From positions 1-18,635 of the forward strand of contig JAABPS010000003.1 in assembly GCA_011391835.1 (NCBI GenBank): a stretch of 18,635 bases of DNA, written 5' to 3'. This document shows positions 6,411 through 15,175 of the stretch, piece by piece. Within the stretch, counting starts at the first letter, position 1. The number at the start of each line of letters is the position of its first letter. The position numbers were made by a program, and so were the translations under genes. The stretch comes from Desulfobacteraceae bacterium (GTDB taxonomy: Bacteria > Desulfobacterota > Desulfobacteria > Desulfobacterales > JAABPS01). The notes beneath the pieces were generated by a model. It searched no databases. It saw only the letters and a list, made by a program, of their open reading frames with translations, and had not been told where the DNA came from.

Positions 6411-8768
6411 TTAGTCAAGCAGCAAAAGATTAAAAATAGCAGGCAGCCCGCCGCCTCCACTTGATCGTAAAAGCGCTTCGTATGCATTCACTCTCCCATG
6501 CCCTGTATATTGATCCCATCCTGAGGTGAGCATATCATCTGCGGTTGATGTAAGAATATGTTCAACTTGTGTGGCTGTCAGATCTGGGTTGAGTCCTAAA
6601 ATTAATGCTGCCACTCCTGACACCACAGGGGCGGCACTGGACGTGCCGTTGAAATCATAAAAGTAATTACCAGAGTCATACCCAGAGGCGCCCTGAATAT
6701 CTGTGGAATACATGTGTACACCAGGGGCCATGATATCCAGTTCTGCTCCATAATTGCTTCCCCACCAAAACTCGCCATCACAGCTTGTGGGCGCTTTTCT
6801 TTCATTGCACGGGCTGATCGCGCCAACGGCCAGCACATTGCTTAGTGTTGCTGGATAAGAAACAGCATCGTTATCATTCCCTGAGGAAAAAACAACAATG
6901 CATCCTTTCCCGCCCCGCCCATTGGTTTTGGCGTCTGCAATCGCGTTGGTGATAGTTGTTGACGGAGTGCCGCCGCCCCAGCTATTGCTGAGAACATCCG
7001 CTCCATTGGTGACAGCCCAGGCGATTCCGTCCGCGATCCATGCATCGGATGTAATCCATCCATCAGCACCGTCACCATAGGCAATTCGGATAGGCATGAT
7101 ACTGGCTTCGCGCGCTATCCCTGCAACACCAATGCTGTTGTTGGTGCTTGCTGCTGCGATGCCAGCGCAGTTGGTGCCATGGGCATCATCTCCCTGGGGT
7201 GCGCCGGATAATCCTCCATCCGTTGCGTCATAACCTGTGACCATTTTGCCTGAAAGATCCGGATGGGTCAGATCCACTCCTTCATCGATGATGGCTATAA
7301 TAATAGAACTGCTGCCGTGGGTGATCCCCCACGCATCCGGCGCGCTGATATCCACGCCTTCATCCCCCCACAACTGACCATTATTACTCAAGCTCCACTG
7401 AAGGTGGTCGTACGTGTCTGTTGTCAGACTTTCGTATCCGCCGGTTATTTTTTCAATAATAATGTCATCTGCATATACACCTTCATATCCAACGGATTCG
7501 TCACTCCCAAAAAGGAGAGCAACCCATACGGTTGAGTCACCCATAAGATCTCCGATATCCGGAACGCTTTTGAGATCCAATGAAACATTCATAAAACCGG
7601 TTCCACCACTGGCTGATGCCCAGTCTCCGCTGATACCACCATGACCAGAAAAAGATATTCCGTCCCCTGATGCCAAAACGGAAACATAATCATACCCAGC
7701 CTCCACATCTACCCACATTTGAAGATTTAATCGGGCGTCCACAGCATCGGAAAGAGAGAATGGTCCATAAATCATGAGCGTTTCAACATCATCGGGATAA
7801 GGCCCAGGAGGAGCTACAGATGACCCAACGCAGTATCCGCTGTAGGACCCTGAATAAGATCTGTAGGATTCCTTGTCCCATAATGGGTCTGTAGGGTCGT
7901 CACTATATAATATCCACGTATTTGGAAATGTGCTTTCAAAGGTTTCTGTCTTTAATGTGGTGTGGGATACAGGCGTGAAGGGCGCTATTTGGCTCGTTTG
8001 GATTGGTTCGGACAATGTAATAGAAACCGGGCGGACACTTTTATAACTATTTGTTCCTTTCTCAATTTTTGTTCCAGCGGGAAGAATTTCTCCGTCCGGG
8101 CCAATAATAACTTCTTCTTTCAAATTTCGCAGTGACAGAGGTCTGTGAGACATCATCCGCACAAAATTCGGATGAGCATAAACCACATCCTTCAGTCCAT
8201 GAAAGGTATTTGCCGTGTTCAGGCAATCCCCTTTTTTAACACGCAAAATATAGGTATTTTCAGACCATGATACTTTTTCGACTGCTTCAACATTATATGA
8301 AGAACACAAACTTGAAACGAGATTTTCTGAAACATAGGGTTTGAATTGTATAATAAACTCGTCGGTAACAATCATGGATGCGTCTTTTGCCTTGAATACA
8401 GGCGCTACCAATTCAATACCCGGATCATTCCGCAAATCATTTTGCATTTTGCTGATGTTGTCATTTTTAATACCTTGCTTGAGGTTGAAAACAGTCAGGC
8501 GATTTTTTGCAAGCTGTTTTTTTCTTCCTGAAGCCAGCATAGAATTGAAGTTTTTTGAAAGTGTTGCTGATCTTCCGGGTTTGAATCGAACCGCGATATA
8601 TTCAGAAGAAGGATTTAATTGAATCTTTTTCCCGTCCGAATAGTAAAAATGTCCAGAAACATTGTCCTTGCCGGAGGCTGGGCTTTCGATTCCAGCAGAC
8701 AAAAAGCAGGCAATAGGCAGCAGACACAACAGAATCAACGATTTTTTATTTCGGATATGTTTAAACAT
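6411..8768 (-). CDS. Secreted subtilisin-like (S8) serine protease with double propeptide and internal jelly-roll domain
   Basis: I start at ATG 8766-8768 (785 aa) because AAAGGAGATGA precedes it; an upstream in-frame start lacks one. Order: signal peptide (1 to about 26); propeptide (about 40-206) made of two similar modules, each with an RFKPG or QFKP strand, of the fervidolysin-propeptide type; linker; a beta-sandwich (about 270-441) like those of MAM or immune-inhibitor domains (ETFES start, YADDIIIEKI end); then the S8 domain (about 470-770). The catalytic triad is visible: D495 in IIDEGVD, H530 in DAHGT, S710 in FNGTSSAAP, with oxyanion N595 in LSNSWGGG. It should be exported and self-activated. 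The sandwich placed before the catalytic domain is unusual. The tail ends GGGGLPAIFNLLLLD, a short hydrophobic C-terminus after a Gly run. Confidence 0.95.
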   Translation of the reverse strand: MFKHIRNKKSLILLCLLPIACFLSAGIESPASGKDNVSGHFYYSDGKKIQLNPSSEYIAVRFKPGRSATLSKNFNSMLASGRKKQLAKNRLTVFNLKQGIKNDNISKMQNDLRNDPGIELVAPVFKAKDASMIVTDEFIIQFKPYVSENLVSSLCSSYNVEAVEKVSWSENTYILRVKKGDCLNTANTFHGLKDVVYAHPNFVRMMSHRPLSLRNLKEEVIIGPDGEILPAGTKIEKGTNSYKSVRPVSITLSEPIQTSQIAPFTPVSHTTLKTETFESTFPNTWILYSDDPTDPLWDKESYRSYSGSYSGYCVGSSVAPPGPYPDDVETLMIYGPFSLSDAVDARLNLQMWVDVEAGYDYVSVLASGDGISFSGHGGISGDWASASGGTGFMNVSLDLKSVPDIGDLMGDSTVWVALLFGSDESVGYEGVYADDIIIEKITGGYESLTTDTYDHLQWSLSNNGQLWGDEGVDISAPDAWGITHGSSSIIIAIIDEGVDLTHPDLSGKMVTGYDATDGGLSGAPQGDDAHGTNCAGIAAASTNNSIGVAGIAREASIMPIRIAYGDGADGWITSDAWIADGIAWAVTNGADVLSNSWGGGTPSTTITNAIADAKTNGRGGKGCIVVFSSGNDNDAVSYPATLSNVLAVGAISPCNERKAPTSCDGEFWWGSNYGAELDIMAPGVHMYSTDIQGASGYDSGNYFYDFNGTSSAAPVVSGVAALILGLNPDLTATQVEHILTSTADDMLTSGWDQYTGHGRVNAYEALLRSSGGGGLPAIFNLLLLD

Positions 8769-9035
8769 GATTTCATCTCCTTTTCTATAAAACATGATAC
8801 ATATTATTTTTAAACTATACCATAATTTTTTACGTTTACTTACATCGTAGTGACTTGTCAATATTTATAGACATTAATTCAACTGCATTATAAATAATCT
8901 TCTGATCACCCTGCCCAGGTATCAAAAATTTAGAATGAACTTGCTCAAAAAAGAAAATTGTAACATTAAGAAACAGTTATAGGCGGTTGCAACACAATGA
9001 TATTTTTTATCCATTGAAGGTGTTTTTAGACTCGA

Positions 9036-9158
9036 TTATCTTTTTTTCTTCTTCGGCGCGGATGTCCTTCGAATATGCGCTTTGACTTTAATCTTTTTTC
9101 TGCCGACTTTTTTCGTGTGTGCTGAGATGCGGATATACTTTTTTGCTTTTTTCATCAT
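9036..9158 (-). CDS. Very basic 40-residue peptide
   Basis: This small gene is short but well formed: AGGTGA sits about 6 nt before the tandem ATG ATG at 9153-9158, and the frame ends in TAA at 9036. The product is more than 40 % Lys/Arg and contains two similar units, IRISAHTKKVGRK and KIKVKAHIRRTSAPK, ending in PKKKKR. The repeated V/I-x-A-H-x-R/K pattern recalls small basic proteins with VKAHTRK-type repeats found in many bacteria and phages, whose function is unknown to me. Charge suggests nucleic-acid or ribosome contact. It lies upstream of the protease gene on the same strand and diverges from the Sm-like gene. Confidence 0.65.
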   Translation of the reverse strand: MMKKAKKYIRISAHTKKVGRKKIKVKAHIRRTSAPKKKKR

Positions 9159-9428
9159 GGGATTCACCTGGGTTGCGGATTGATTGGTGGTTGTTTGAAG
9201 TTCATTTCATCCTATTTGCGATTACTTCTCACATGAATTGATTTCCTCAATCTACTGTTGTGTCGTTTATATCATTGGTCAGGCTGAATGGCAAGCGGGG
9301 TTGTAATGGAGGGCTTTTTACAGGGTATTTTTGTACTGCTGTGTGAGGCGCTTGATTTCTGGAACGAAATTTGTCATAGTGTCCATTATTTCATACCTAT
9401 AGAGACCTATAATAAAAGGAGACGACTC

Positions 9429-9776
9429 ATGGCAAAAAAAGAAATGATGAAAATGTTAATGATGGTTATCATGGCAGCTGTGTTTTCTTTTTCATTTATC
9501 CTGTTTCCATCCGGGACAGGGGCGCAGATGAAAGCTGAGCTTATTAAAGGAATGAATTATAATACGAATGCATCTCTGGCAGATAACCTAAAAACCATGG
9601 TCGGCAAGAAAGTAACTATTACCCTTGATTCAGGAAGCACATTTACCGGTATTGTCAAGACAGTAGGCACGCACATGATTCATCTGGAAAAGCTGGACGG
9701 AAAAGAATATTATGACGCTCTGATTTCTATTGAAACTATTGCTGCCATCGATGCCAGGTTTAGAGAACCCAAATAA
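9429..9776 (+). CDS. Secreted small protein with Sm/LSm-like fold, 115 aa
   Basis: The start at ATG 9429 is set by AAAAGGAGA 8 nt upstream; the frame runs further upstream but without a ribosome site. Residues 1-34 form a signal peptide (KKEMMKMLMMVIMAAVFSFS then TGAQ), so the product is exported. The rest reads like an Sm-type barrel: helix SLADNLKTMVG, then strands GKKVTITLDSGSTFTGIVK, THMIHLEKLDG, EYYDALISIETIAAIDAR. The G-x-x-V-x-I-x-L-x-x-G-x-x-x-x-G-x-V pattern is the Sm1 signature and the I-x-x-I-x-A-I end resembles Sm2. Sm proteins normally bind RNA in the cytoplasm; an exported one probably does something else, such as oligomeric scaffolding. Monocistronic, with a strong terminator after it. 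Confidence 0.8.
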   Translation: MAKKEMMKMLMMVIMAAVFSFSFILFPSGTGAQMKAELIKGMNYNTNASLADNLKTMVGKKVTITLDSGSTFTGIVKTVGTHMIHLEKLDGKEYYDALISIETIAAIDARFREPK

Positions 9777-9845
9777 TAGAAGAAGTTTGTCTGAAAAAAT
9801 CGGGTATTGGCGGTGAAGTCATTGCCAATTGTTGGATGCAAATAT

Positions 9846-9879
9846 AAGCGGGGAATGATATGGTGATCATTCCCCGCTT
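9846..9879. terminator. Shared bidirectional terminator
   Basis: A perfect 14-bp stem, AAGCGGGGAATGAT with ATCATTCCCCGCTT, and a 6-nt loop are followed by TTTAT on the plus strand and by TTATATT on the minus strand. It lies 70 nt after the Sm-like gene and 24 nt after the end of the convergent acyltransferase gene, and probably serves both. Confidence 0.9.
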
Positions 9880-9902
9880 TTTATAGAATTGTGCTTCAGG
9901 TA

Positions 9903-10535
9903 TTATTTAGGTTTCTTGCCCTGTATATTCGAAAATACATTCCGCATTTTATTAATGTCAGACTCAACATCTCCGGATGGATAAAGTAATGGGCCAAAGC
10001 TGATTACTTTATGTTTGTAATCAAAACACACCATCAGTATGGGAACGCCGGCACTGTTCGCAATATGATAAAAACCTGTTCTCCATTTGTCTACTTTTGA
10101 ACGCGTCCCTTCAGGCGCAAGGGCGAGAATGAACTGATTTGAATTATTAAATCGGTCGATCATGGTGTTGACAACACCACTGGACGCACTTCTTTCGATG
10201 GGTATGCCTCCGATCCAGCGCAGGATTTTGACAAACGGTTTTCGAAAGATGGTCCGTTTTCCCATCCATGAGATTTTTATGCCTAAAGAAAAAAGTCCGG
10301 CAAGGCCGAAGACAAAATCCCAGTTAGATGTGTGCGGGCCCAAAGCAGCAACAAACTTCGGGATATTGGGGAGTTCGTTTTTAAACCCCCATCCAAATAT
10401 TGTAAATACAAATTTTCCAAGCCATGGTAAAAAGAAATTCATATTTTTCGGAATATTTTCACCGAGAACCGGCATTGTTCTTCTGGTTTTCAAGAGACAC
10501 CTCGATTCTTCATAACATTGTATCCTGCCAGCCAT
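9903..10535 (-). CDS. PlsC-like 1-acyl-glycerol-3-phosphate acyltransferase family protein
   Basis: The protein has the ordered acyltransferase motifs of the PlsC/LPLAT family: H-x4-D in HTSNWD (about residue 66), the GGIPIERS block (about 110), and APEGTRS (about 140), which binds the phosphate of the acceptor. An FxLPWLGKF-type hydrophobic N-terminus suggests membrane association. It likely transfers an acyl chain to lysophosphatidate or a related acceptor at the inner membrane. At 210 residues it is a short version. The first ATG has no ribosome site, and Met21 or Met32 are possible true starts. It lies 227 nt downstream of the acyl-CoA ligase on the same strand, which fits joint use of activated fatty acids. 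Confidence 0.85.
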   Translation of the reverse strand: MAGRIQCYEESRCLLKTRRTMPVLGENIPKNMNFFLPWLGKFVFTIFGWGFKNELPNIPKFVAALGPHTSNWDFVFGLAGLFSLGIKISWMGKRTIFRKPFVKILRWIGGIPIERSASSGVVNTMIDRFNNSNQFILALAPEGTRSKVDKWRTGFYHIANSAGVPILMVCFDYKHKVISFGPLLYPSGDVESDINKMRNVFSNIQGKKPK

Positions 10536-10762
10536 AAAAATCGTTTATTGATATTTAATTAAATGGCTCTGAGCTATCGGATTTAAATTAAAGAGTTTCC
10601 TTTATACACCTTAATTTTTATCTGTCAATAAGATGAGGGGAAAGAAAAGGAGTTTTATTGTAAAGAGAATAGTGGCGGGAGAATAAGAAGGATGACCCAT
10701 ATGGATACATTTGGGCTGCTCGTGTATGCCACAGATCGGTTTATGGGAAAAACGGGCTAAAT

Positions 10763-12439
10763 TTACTTTTTCTCTTTTCTCTTGGCATCCTCCTTAGCCC
10801 GCAAATCTTTTCTGAGGATCTTTCCAACAGCGGATTTGGGAAGCTCCTTCATGAACTCATACATTTTTGGAACCTTGTAAGCGCTGAGGCGTTCCCTGCA
10901 AAACGCATCCAGCTCTTCATGGGTTAGTGTTTCTCCAGGAACAGGGACAACGAATGCTTTCACCGTTTCGCCGCGATAATCGTCCGGAATGCCGATGGCG
11001 CAGGCCTCCAGAACTTTTGGATGCTCAAAAAGCACTTCATCAATATCTCTGGGATAGATGTTAAAACCGCCGGCAATAATCATATCCTTTTTGCGGTCTA
11101 CGATATATACATAACCGTCTTCGTCCATTTTTCCGATATCTCCGGTGTAAAACCAGCCGTCCCGGATTGAATTGGCTGTTTCATCCGGTTTGTTGTAGTA
11201 CCCCTGGCACATTTGGGGTCCCTTGAAAATAACTTCGCCTTCTTCGCCAACTTTCATTTCTTTGGTGCCGGTATCCAGATCGACAATTTTAAGATCCGTA
11301 TCCGGGATGGGGACGCCGACGCTGCCGGCCTTAAGCGTGCCGCGCCAGGGAGTGAGCGTGATGATGGTAGTGGATTCTGTCATGCCGTAGGCTTCCACCA
11401 CATCCGCCCCGGTCGCTTTTTTAAGTGCGTTGATGGTTTCAAGAGCCATAGGCGCCGCGCCGGAGAAAAATCCTTTCACAAAACTGAGGTCGGATTCTCT
11501 AAATTTCGGCAGCCCCAGAAGTCCCACGTAAATGGTCGGCACGGCAGGGATGATGGTGGGTTTGTATTTCAACATCATGTCCAGAACGGCTTTCGGCTCC
11601 GGTCTGGGGACAAGCACATCTGTCCAGCCGGTAAGGACGCAGGCATTCATAACAGCGGTGAATCCTGCGAGATGGAAGAAGGGGAATACGGCCAGTTCCC
11701 TTTCATACATATCCTGAAGGTCATAAAACCAGATTTTTACACCCTGGGTAATGTAGGAAACGTTTCGGTGTGTAAGCACGACGCCTTTGGACGGGCCGGT
11801 GGTGCCGCCCGTGTAAGGAATCAGCGCCAGATCATCCAGTGAAAAAGAAATATCAGGGGGCTTAGATTCACCCGTATCAATGAGCTGAATGTACTCATAA
11901 AAATTGGGTGCTTTTTCGAACTTTTTATACATGGCGCGTTTAAGGATTGGATAGAGCTGTTTCAGGGGAAAGGGAAGATAATCGTTAATATGGCATGAGA
12001 TGATCTGTTTGATTTTGGTCTTTGGCCGTAATGCAAGCATACGGGGGGCAAGCAGATCCAGCGTTATCAGAGATGTGGAGCCCGAATCATTAAACTGGTG
12101 TTCCAGTTCCCTGTCCGTATACAGGGGATTGTTGGGAACAGGAACAGCGCCGGAGCGCCATATACCGTAGTAGGCGACAACGATCTGCGGAATATTCGGG
12201 AGAAGCAGGGAGACACGATCTCCGGGTTTAATGCCGATGTTTATTAACGCATTGGCAAACCGGTTTACCAGAATGTCCAGTTCATGGTAGGTGATCTTCT
12301 TCCCCATGAAAATCAGGGCATCCCTGTCCGGATATTTTTGAGCGGTTCGTCCTAAAATTTGCGGCATGGAAATGTCTTCATAATTAATGGATGTGGGGAC
12401 TTTAGGACTGTAAGATTTGTGCCAGATACGATGTTCCAT
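10763..12439 (-). CDS. Long-chain fatty acid-CoA ligase (AMP-forming)
   Basis: I start at ATG 12437-12439 (558 aa) because AGAGGAGAA lies 8 nt before it; the longer frame begins at a TTG inside that site. The protein carries the adenylate-forming signature motifs: P-loop YTGGTTGPSKG (about 206-218), VEAYGMTES (about 350), GWFYTGD (about 428), DRKKDMIIAGGFNIYPRDID, and the C-terminal GKILRKDLR with the catalytic lysine (about 541). It converts a fatty acid, ATP and CoA to acyl-CoA, AMP and PPi on the cytoplasmic side. Length and motifs match FadD-type ligases. It is divergently arranged with the RND exporter and is followed by the acyltransferase gene. Confidence 0.95.
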   Translation of the reverse strand: MEHRIWHKSYSPKVPTSINYEDISMPQILGRTAQKYPDRDALIFMGKKITYHELDILVNRFANALINIGIKPGDRVSLLLPNIPQIVVAYYGIWRSGAVPVPNNPLYTDRELEHQFNDSGSTSLITLDLLAPRMLALRPKTKIKQIISCHINDYLPFPLKQLYPILKRAMYKKFEKAPNFYEYIQLIDTGESKPPDISFSLDDLALIPYTGGTTGPSKGVVLTHRNVSYITQGVKIWFYDLQDMYERELAVFPFFHLAGFTAVMNACVLTGWTDVLVPRPEPKAVLDMMLKYKPTIIPAVPTIYVGLLGLPKFRESDLSFVKGFFSGAAPMALETINALKKATGADVVEAYGMTESTTIITLTPWRGTLKAGSVGVPIPDTDLKIVDLDTGTKEMKVGEEGEVIFKGPQMCQGYYNKPDETANSIRDGWFYTGDIGKMDEDGYVYIVDRKKDMIIAGGFNIYPRDIDEVLFEHPKVLEACAIGIPDDYRGETVKAFVVPVPGETLTHEELDAFCRERLSAYKVPKMYEFMKELPKSAVGKILRKDLRAKEDAKRKEKK

Positions 12440-12568
12440 GGGCAGGTTCTCCTCTCTCTTCAAAGGTTAATAAAAACCGAATTGATCAGAGCTATCAGAA
12501 TGGACTGGATTATATGGAAAAGGGATAGGGGAGTCAAGACTGAAGACACAATCCTTGTCTAATCGGGC

Positions 12569-12584
12569 ATCTTGGAAGCAAGAT
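12569..12584. promoter_or_regulatory. Small palindrome in the ligase/exporter divergent spacer
   Basis: ATCTTG and CAAGAT flank GAAG in the 254-nt region between the divergent starts, 130 nt upstream of the ligase start and 110 nt upstream of the exporter start. It might be an operator shared by both promoters. It does not match a FadR or FadD-regulator consensus that I can recall. Confidence 0.2.
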
Positions 12585-12693
12585 CGTAAATATCCATTGG
12601 CTTAATGGTTTTTATTTGTTATGTGCAGTTTTTAAATTTGTTTTTTAAAAATGCCGATGAAACGATAGGTTAGGAAAGGGATGAAGCGTCACT

Positions 12694-15114
12694 ATGTCAA
12701 AAACACGAACACAGATTGAACGATGGTTTAGAAATCTTGGATATTTAGTTTGCCGACACCGTTTTAAGGCCATTGCCATATTTCTGGTGATTGCGGCGGC
12801 TGTTTATTATCAACTCCCCAAACTTGAATTTGATACATCCACGGAAGCCATGCTCCAGAAGGATGACCCTGCCCTTATTCTGTATAATGATTTCAGGGAA
12901 CATTTCGGAAGTTCAGAAATAATGCTGATCACCGTTACACCGCCTGAGATATTTAACGAGAAGTTTTTAAATAAACTACAGGCGTTTCATACGGAGCTTG
13001 AGGAAAGCACTCCTTATTTGAAGGAAGTCACCAGTCTTATCAATGCAAGAAATACCAGGGGAGAAAATGACATATTGTATGTGGATGCGCTGTTGGCAGG
13101 CTGGCCGGATAGCCGTATTGATCTTGAACAGATACAGAAAATAGTCAAAGAGACTCCTGTTTATAAAAGCAATATCATCTCAGATGATTATAAAACCGCT
13201 GCTATTGTGCTTGAAATGGAAGCATCCATTGAGGAGGGGCCGACAAACGAAGCGTCCATTGAATCCGGATTTGAAGAGGACCGTGAGAAACCCAGTGACG
13301 CAGATCAACCCAATGGACGCCACTACATGAACGCCAGAGAAAGCAGGCAGGTTGTGGAGGCGGTTAAAGCGGTTATTGATAAATATCAGAGCGAGGAATT
13401 TCAAATCATATTTACAGGCGGCACTGTTATTGTCGATACATTTAACCGCGTCACAGCTTCTGATATGTGGCGGCTGTCTGCGGCGGGTGTATGTATTATC
13501 GTATTCTTCCTTTCCATCCTGTTTCATCGGGTGACGGGTATTATCTTTCCCGTTGTTATTGTTCTTTTTTCTTTATTTACGATGTTTGGTTTGATGGCAG
13601 CACTTAATTCTCCTATAACGATTATGACAGCGGTGGTCCCAAGCTTTCTGCTTGCTGCCTGTGTGGGGGACTCTGTGCATATACTGGCAATATTTTATCG
13701 TGAATATCAGCAGTCTAAAAATAAAGAGGATGCCATAGCCTATGCCCTTGAGCATAGCGGACTTGCGGTGGTCATGACAAGTCTTACCACTGCGGCAGGG
13801 CTTCTTTCTTTTTGCAATGCAGAACTGGTCACCATTGCGGAGATGGGCATATTTGCAGCCGCCGGAGTGATGATTGCTTTAGTCTATTCATTGATATTGC
13901 TTCCGGCTTTAATTGCCATCGTACCGGTAAAAATAAAGCATGAAAAAATTGCTTCGAAAAAAGCGCAGCGGATGGACAGTTTTCTTCTTTTCTTTGTAAA
14001 CACGTCAACCCGGTATCCAAAGCAGATAGTGTTGATTTCCCTTTTATTAACGATTGTTTCCGTGGTGTATATTACACAACTGAAGTTTTCTCAAAATCTC
14101 ATCGATTTTTTCCCTGATGATATGAAGGTTAAGACCGATCTGTTTTTTGTAGATGACAAATTAAACGGCACGATCACTGCAGAGGTGGTAGTGGACACCC
14201 GGACTGAAAACGGTATCCACGATCCGAAGATACTCAATAAAATTGAAGCGTTTACCAATGAAGTAGAACAAATCCGACGGCCTGAAATTTATGTAGGGAA
14301 AGTGTTTTCGATTATCGATATTCTCAAAGAAACGAACAAAGCGCTTCATGATAATGATGCCGCGCATTATATGATCCCCCAGGATAAGATGGTCATCGCC
14401 CAGGAACTGCTGCTTTTTGAAAACAGCGGTTCAGATGATCTTGAAAAGGTGGTTGACAGCCGGTTCAGCAAGACCCGGATCACCATTAAAACCCCATGGG
14501 TGGATTCCGTGATTTATAATACATTTATTGAAGAAATCGAAGAGATGGCGGAGCGGACATTTAAAGATCAAGCCATTACCTATACCTCAGGGCTATCTGC
14601 AATCATGGGAAGAGTTATCCCTGCCGCGTTGAGAAGTATGGCGGAAAGTTATATTCTCGCCTTTTTTGTGATCACCATCATGATGATCCTTCTGGTCGGA
14701 TATTTAAAACTCGGCCTTCTCAGCATGATTCCCAATGTTATCCCTATTATTATTGTCATGGGCCTGATCCAGGTTGTGGGGCAGCCTCTCAATTTAAACA
14801 CGTTGTTTATCGGCAGTATCGCCATCGGGATGGTGGTGGATGATACCATTCATTTTATGCACAATTTCAGAAGATACTATGATTTAACAAAAGACGCATA
14901 TACAGCCATACGGGAGACTCTCCTGGGAACGGGCAGGGCGCTGTTGATTACATCTCTTGTACTGAGCTCGTGTTTCTTCAGCCTTATTCTGGGTACACTC
15001 AAAAGTACATCCAGCTTTGGTTTCTATACTGCCATCACAATTGTTATCGCTTTTTTTGCAGATTTCCTTCTGTCGCCTGCATTGCTGGTACTGTACGTGG
15101 GAAGAAAAAAATAG
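12694..15114 (+). CDS. RND-superfamily exporter (COG1033/MMPL-like)
   Basis: The 806-aa protein shows the RND plan twice: one TM (about 26-42), a large periplasmic loop to about 250, five TMs to about 420, then TM7 (IVLISLLLTIVSVVYITQL), a second loop, and five more TMs to the end. TM4 carries VGDSVHILA (about 325) and TM10 carries MVVDDTIHFMHNF (about 712-720), the acidic/His residues typical of proton-driven COG1033 exporters. It should move a hydrophobic, probably lipid-like, compound across the inner membrane by proton antiport; the substrate is unknown. AAGGGATG lies 10-12 nt before the ATG. The divergent acyl-CoA ligase and the acyltransferase next to it suggest lipid or fatty-acid cargo. 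Confidence 0.93.
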   Translation: MSKTRTQIERWFRNLGYLVCRHRFKAIAIFLVIAAAVYYQLPKLEFDTSTEAMLQKDDPALILYNDFREHFGSSEIMLITVTPPEIFNEKFLNKLQAFHTELEESTPYLKEVTSLINARNTRGENDILYVDALLAGWPDSRIDLEQIQKIVKETPVYKSNIISDDYKTAAIVLEMEASIEEGPTNEASIESGFEEDREKPSDADQPNGRHYMNARESRQVVEAVKAVIDKYQSEEFQIIFTGGTVIVDTFNRVTASDMWRLSAAGVCIIVFFLSILFHRVTGIIFPVVIVLFSLFTMFGLMAALNSPITIMTAVVPSFLLAACVGDSVHILAIFYREYQQSKNKEDAIAYALEHSGLAVVMTSLTTAAGLLSFCNAELVTIAEMGIFAAAGVMIALVYSLILLPALIAIVPVKIKHEKIASKKAQRMDSFLLFFVNTSTRYPKQIVLISLLLTIVSVVYITQLKFSQNLIDFFPDDMKVKTDLFFVDDKLNGTITAEVVVDTRTENGIHDPKILNKIEAFTNEVEQIRRPEIYVGKVFSIIDILKETNKALHDNDAAHYMIPQDKMVIAQELLLFENSGSDDLEKVVDSRFSKTRITIKTPWVDSVIYNTFIEEIEEMAERTFKDQAITYTSGLSAIMGRVIPAALRSMAESYILAFFVITIMMILLVGYLKLGLLSMIPNVIPIIIVMGLIQVVGQPLNLNTLFIGSIAIGMVVDDTIHFMHNFRRYYDLTKDAYTAIRETLLGTGRALLITSLVLSSCFFSLILGTLKSTSSFGFYTAITIVIAFFADFLLSPALLVLYVGRKK

Positions 15115-15175
15115 AAGAATAGCATGTCAGGCGGTGAGCTATCCATCATCAACGATCGACTGATAGTATTAAAGT

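Noticed and set aside
9371..9413. TTGTCA and TATAAT as a promoter for the Sm-like gene
   Set aside because: The spacing between the boxes is far too long, and the TATAAT directly abuts the ribosome site.
10692..10760. Short plus-strand peptide frame (starts MTHMDTFGLLVYATDRF)
   Set aside because: Only about 20 codons, a modest ribosome site and no similarity; it cannot be told from chance.
11213..11842. 209-codon open frame on the plus strand inside the acyl-CoA ligase gene
   Set aside because: It lies wholly antisense to a gene with clear catalytic motifs, has no ribosome site, and its composition mirrors the codon bias of the real gene.
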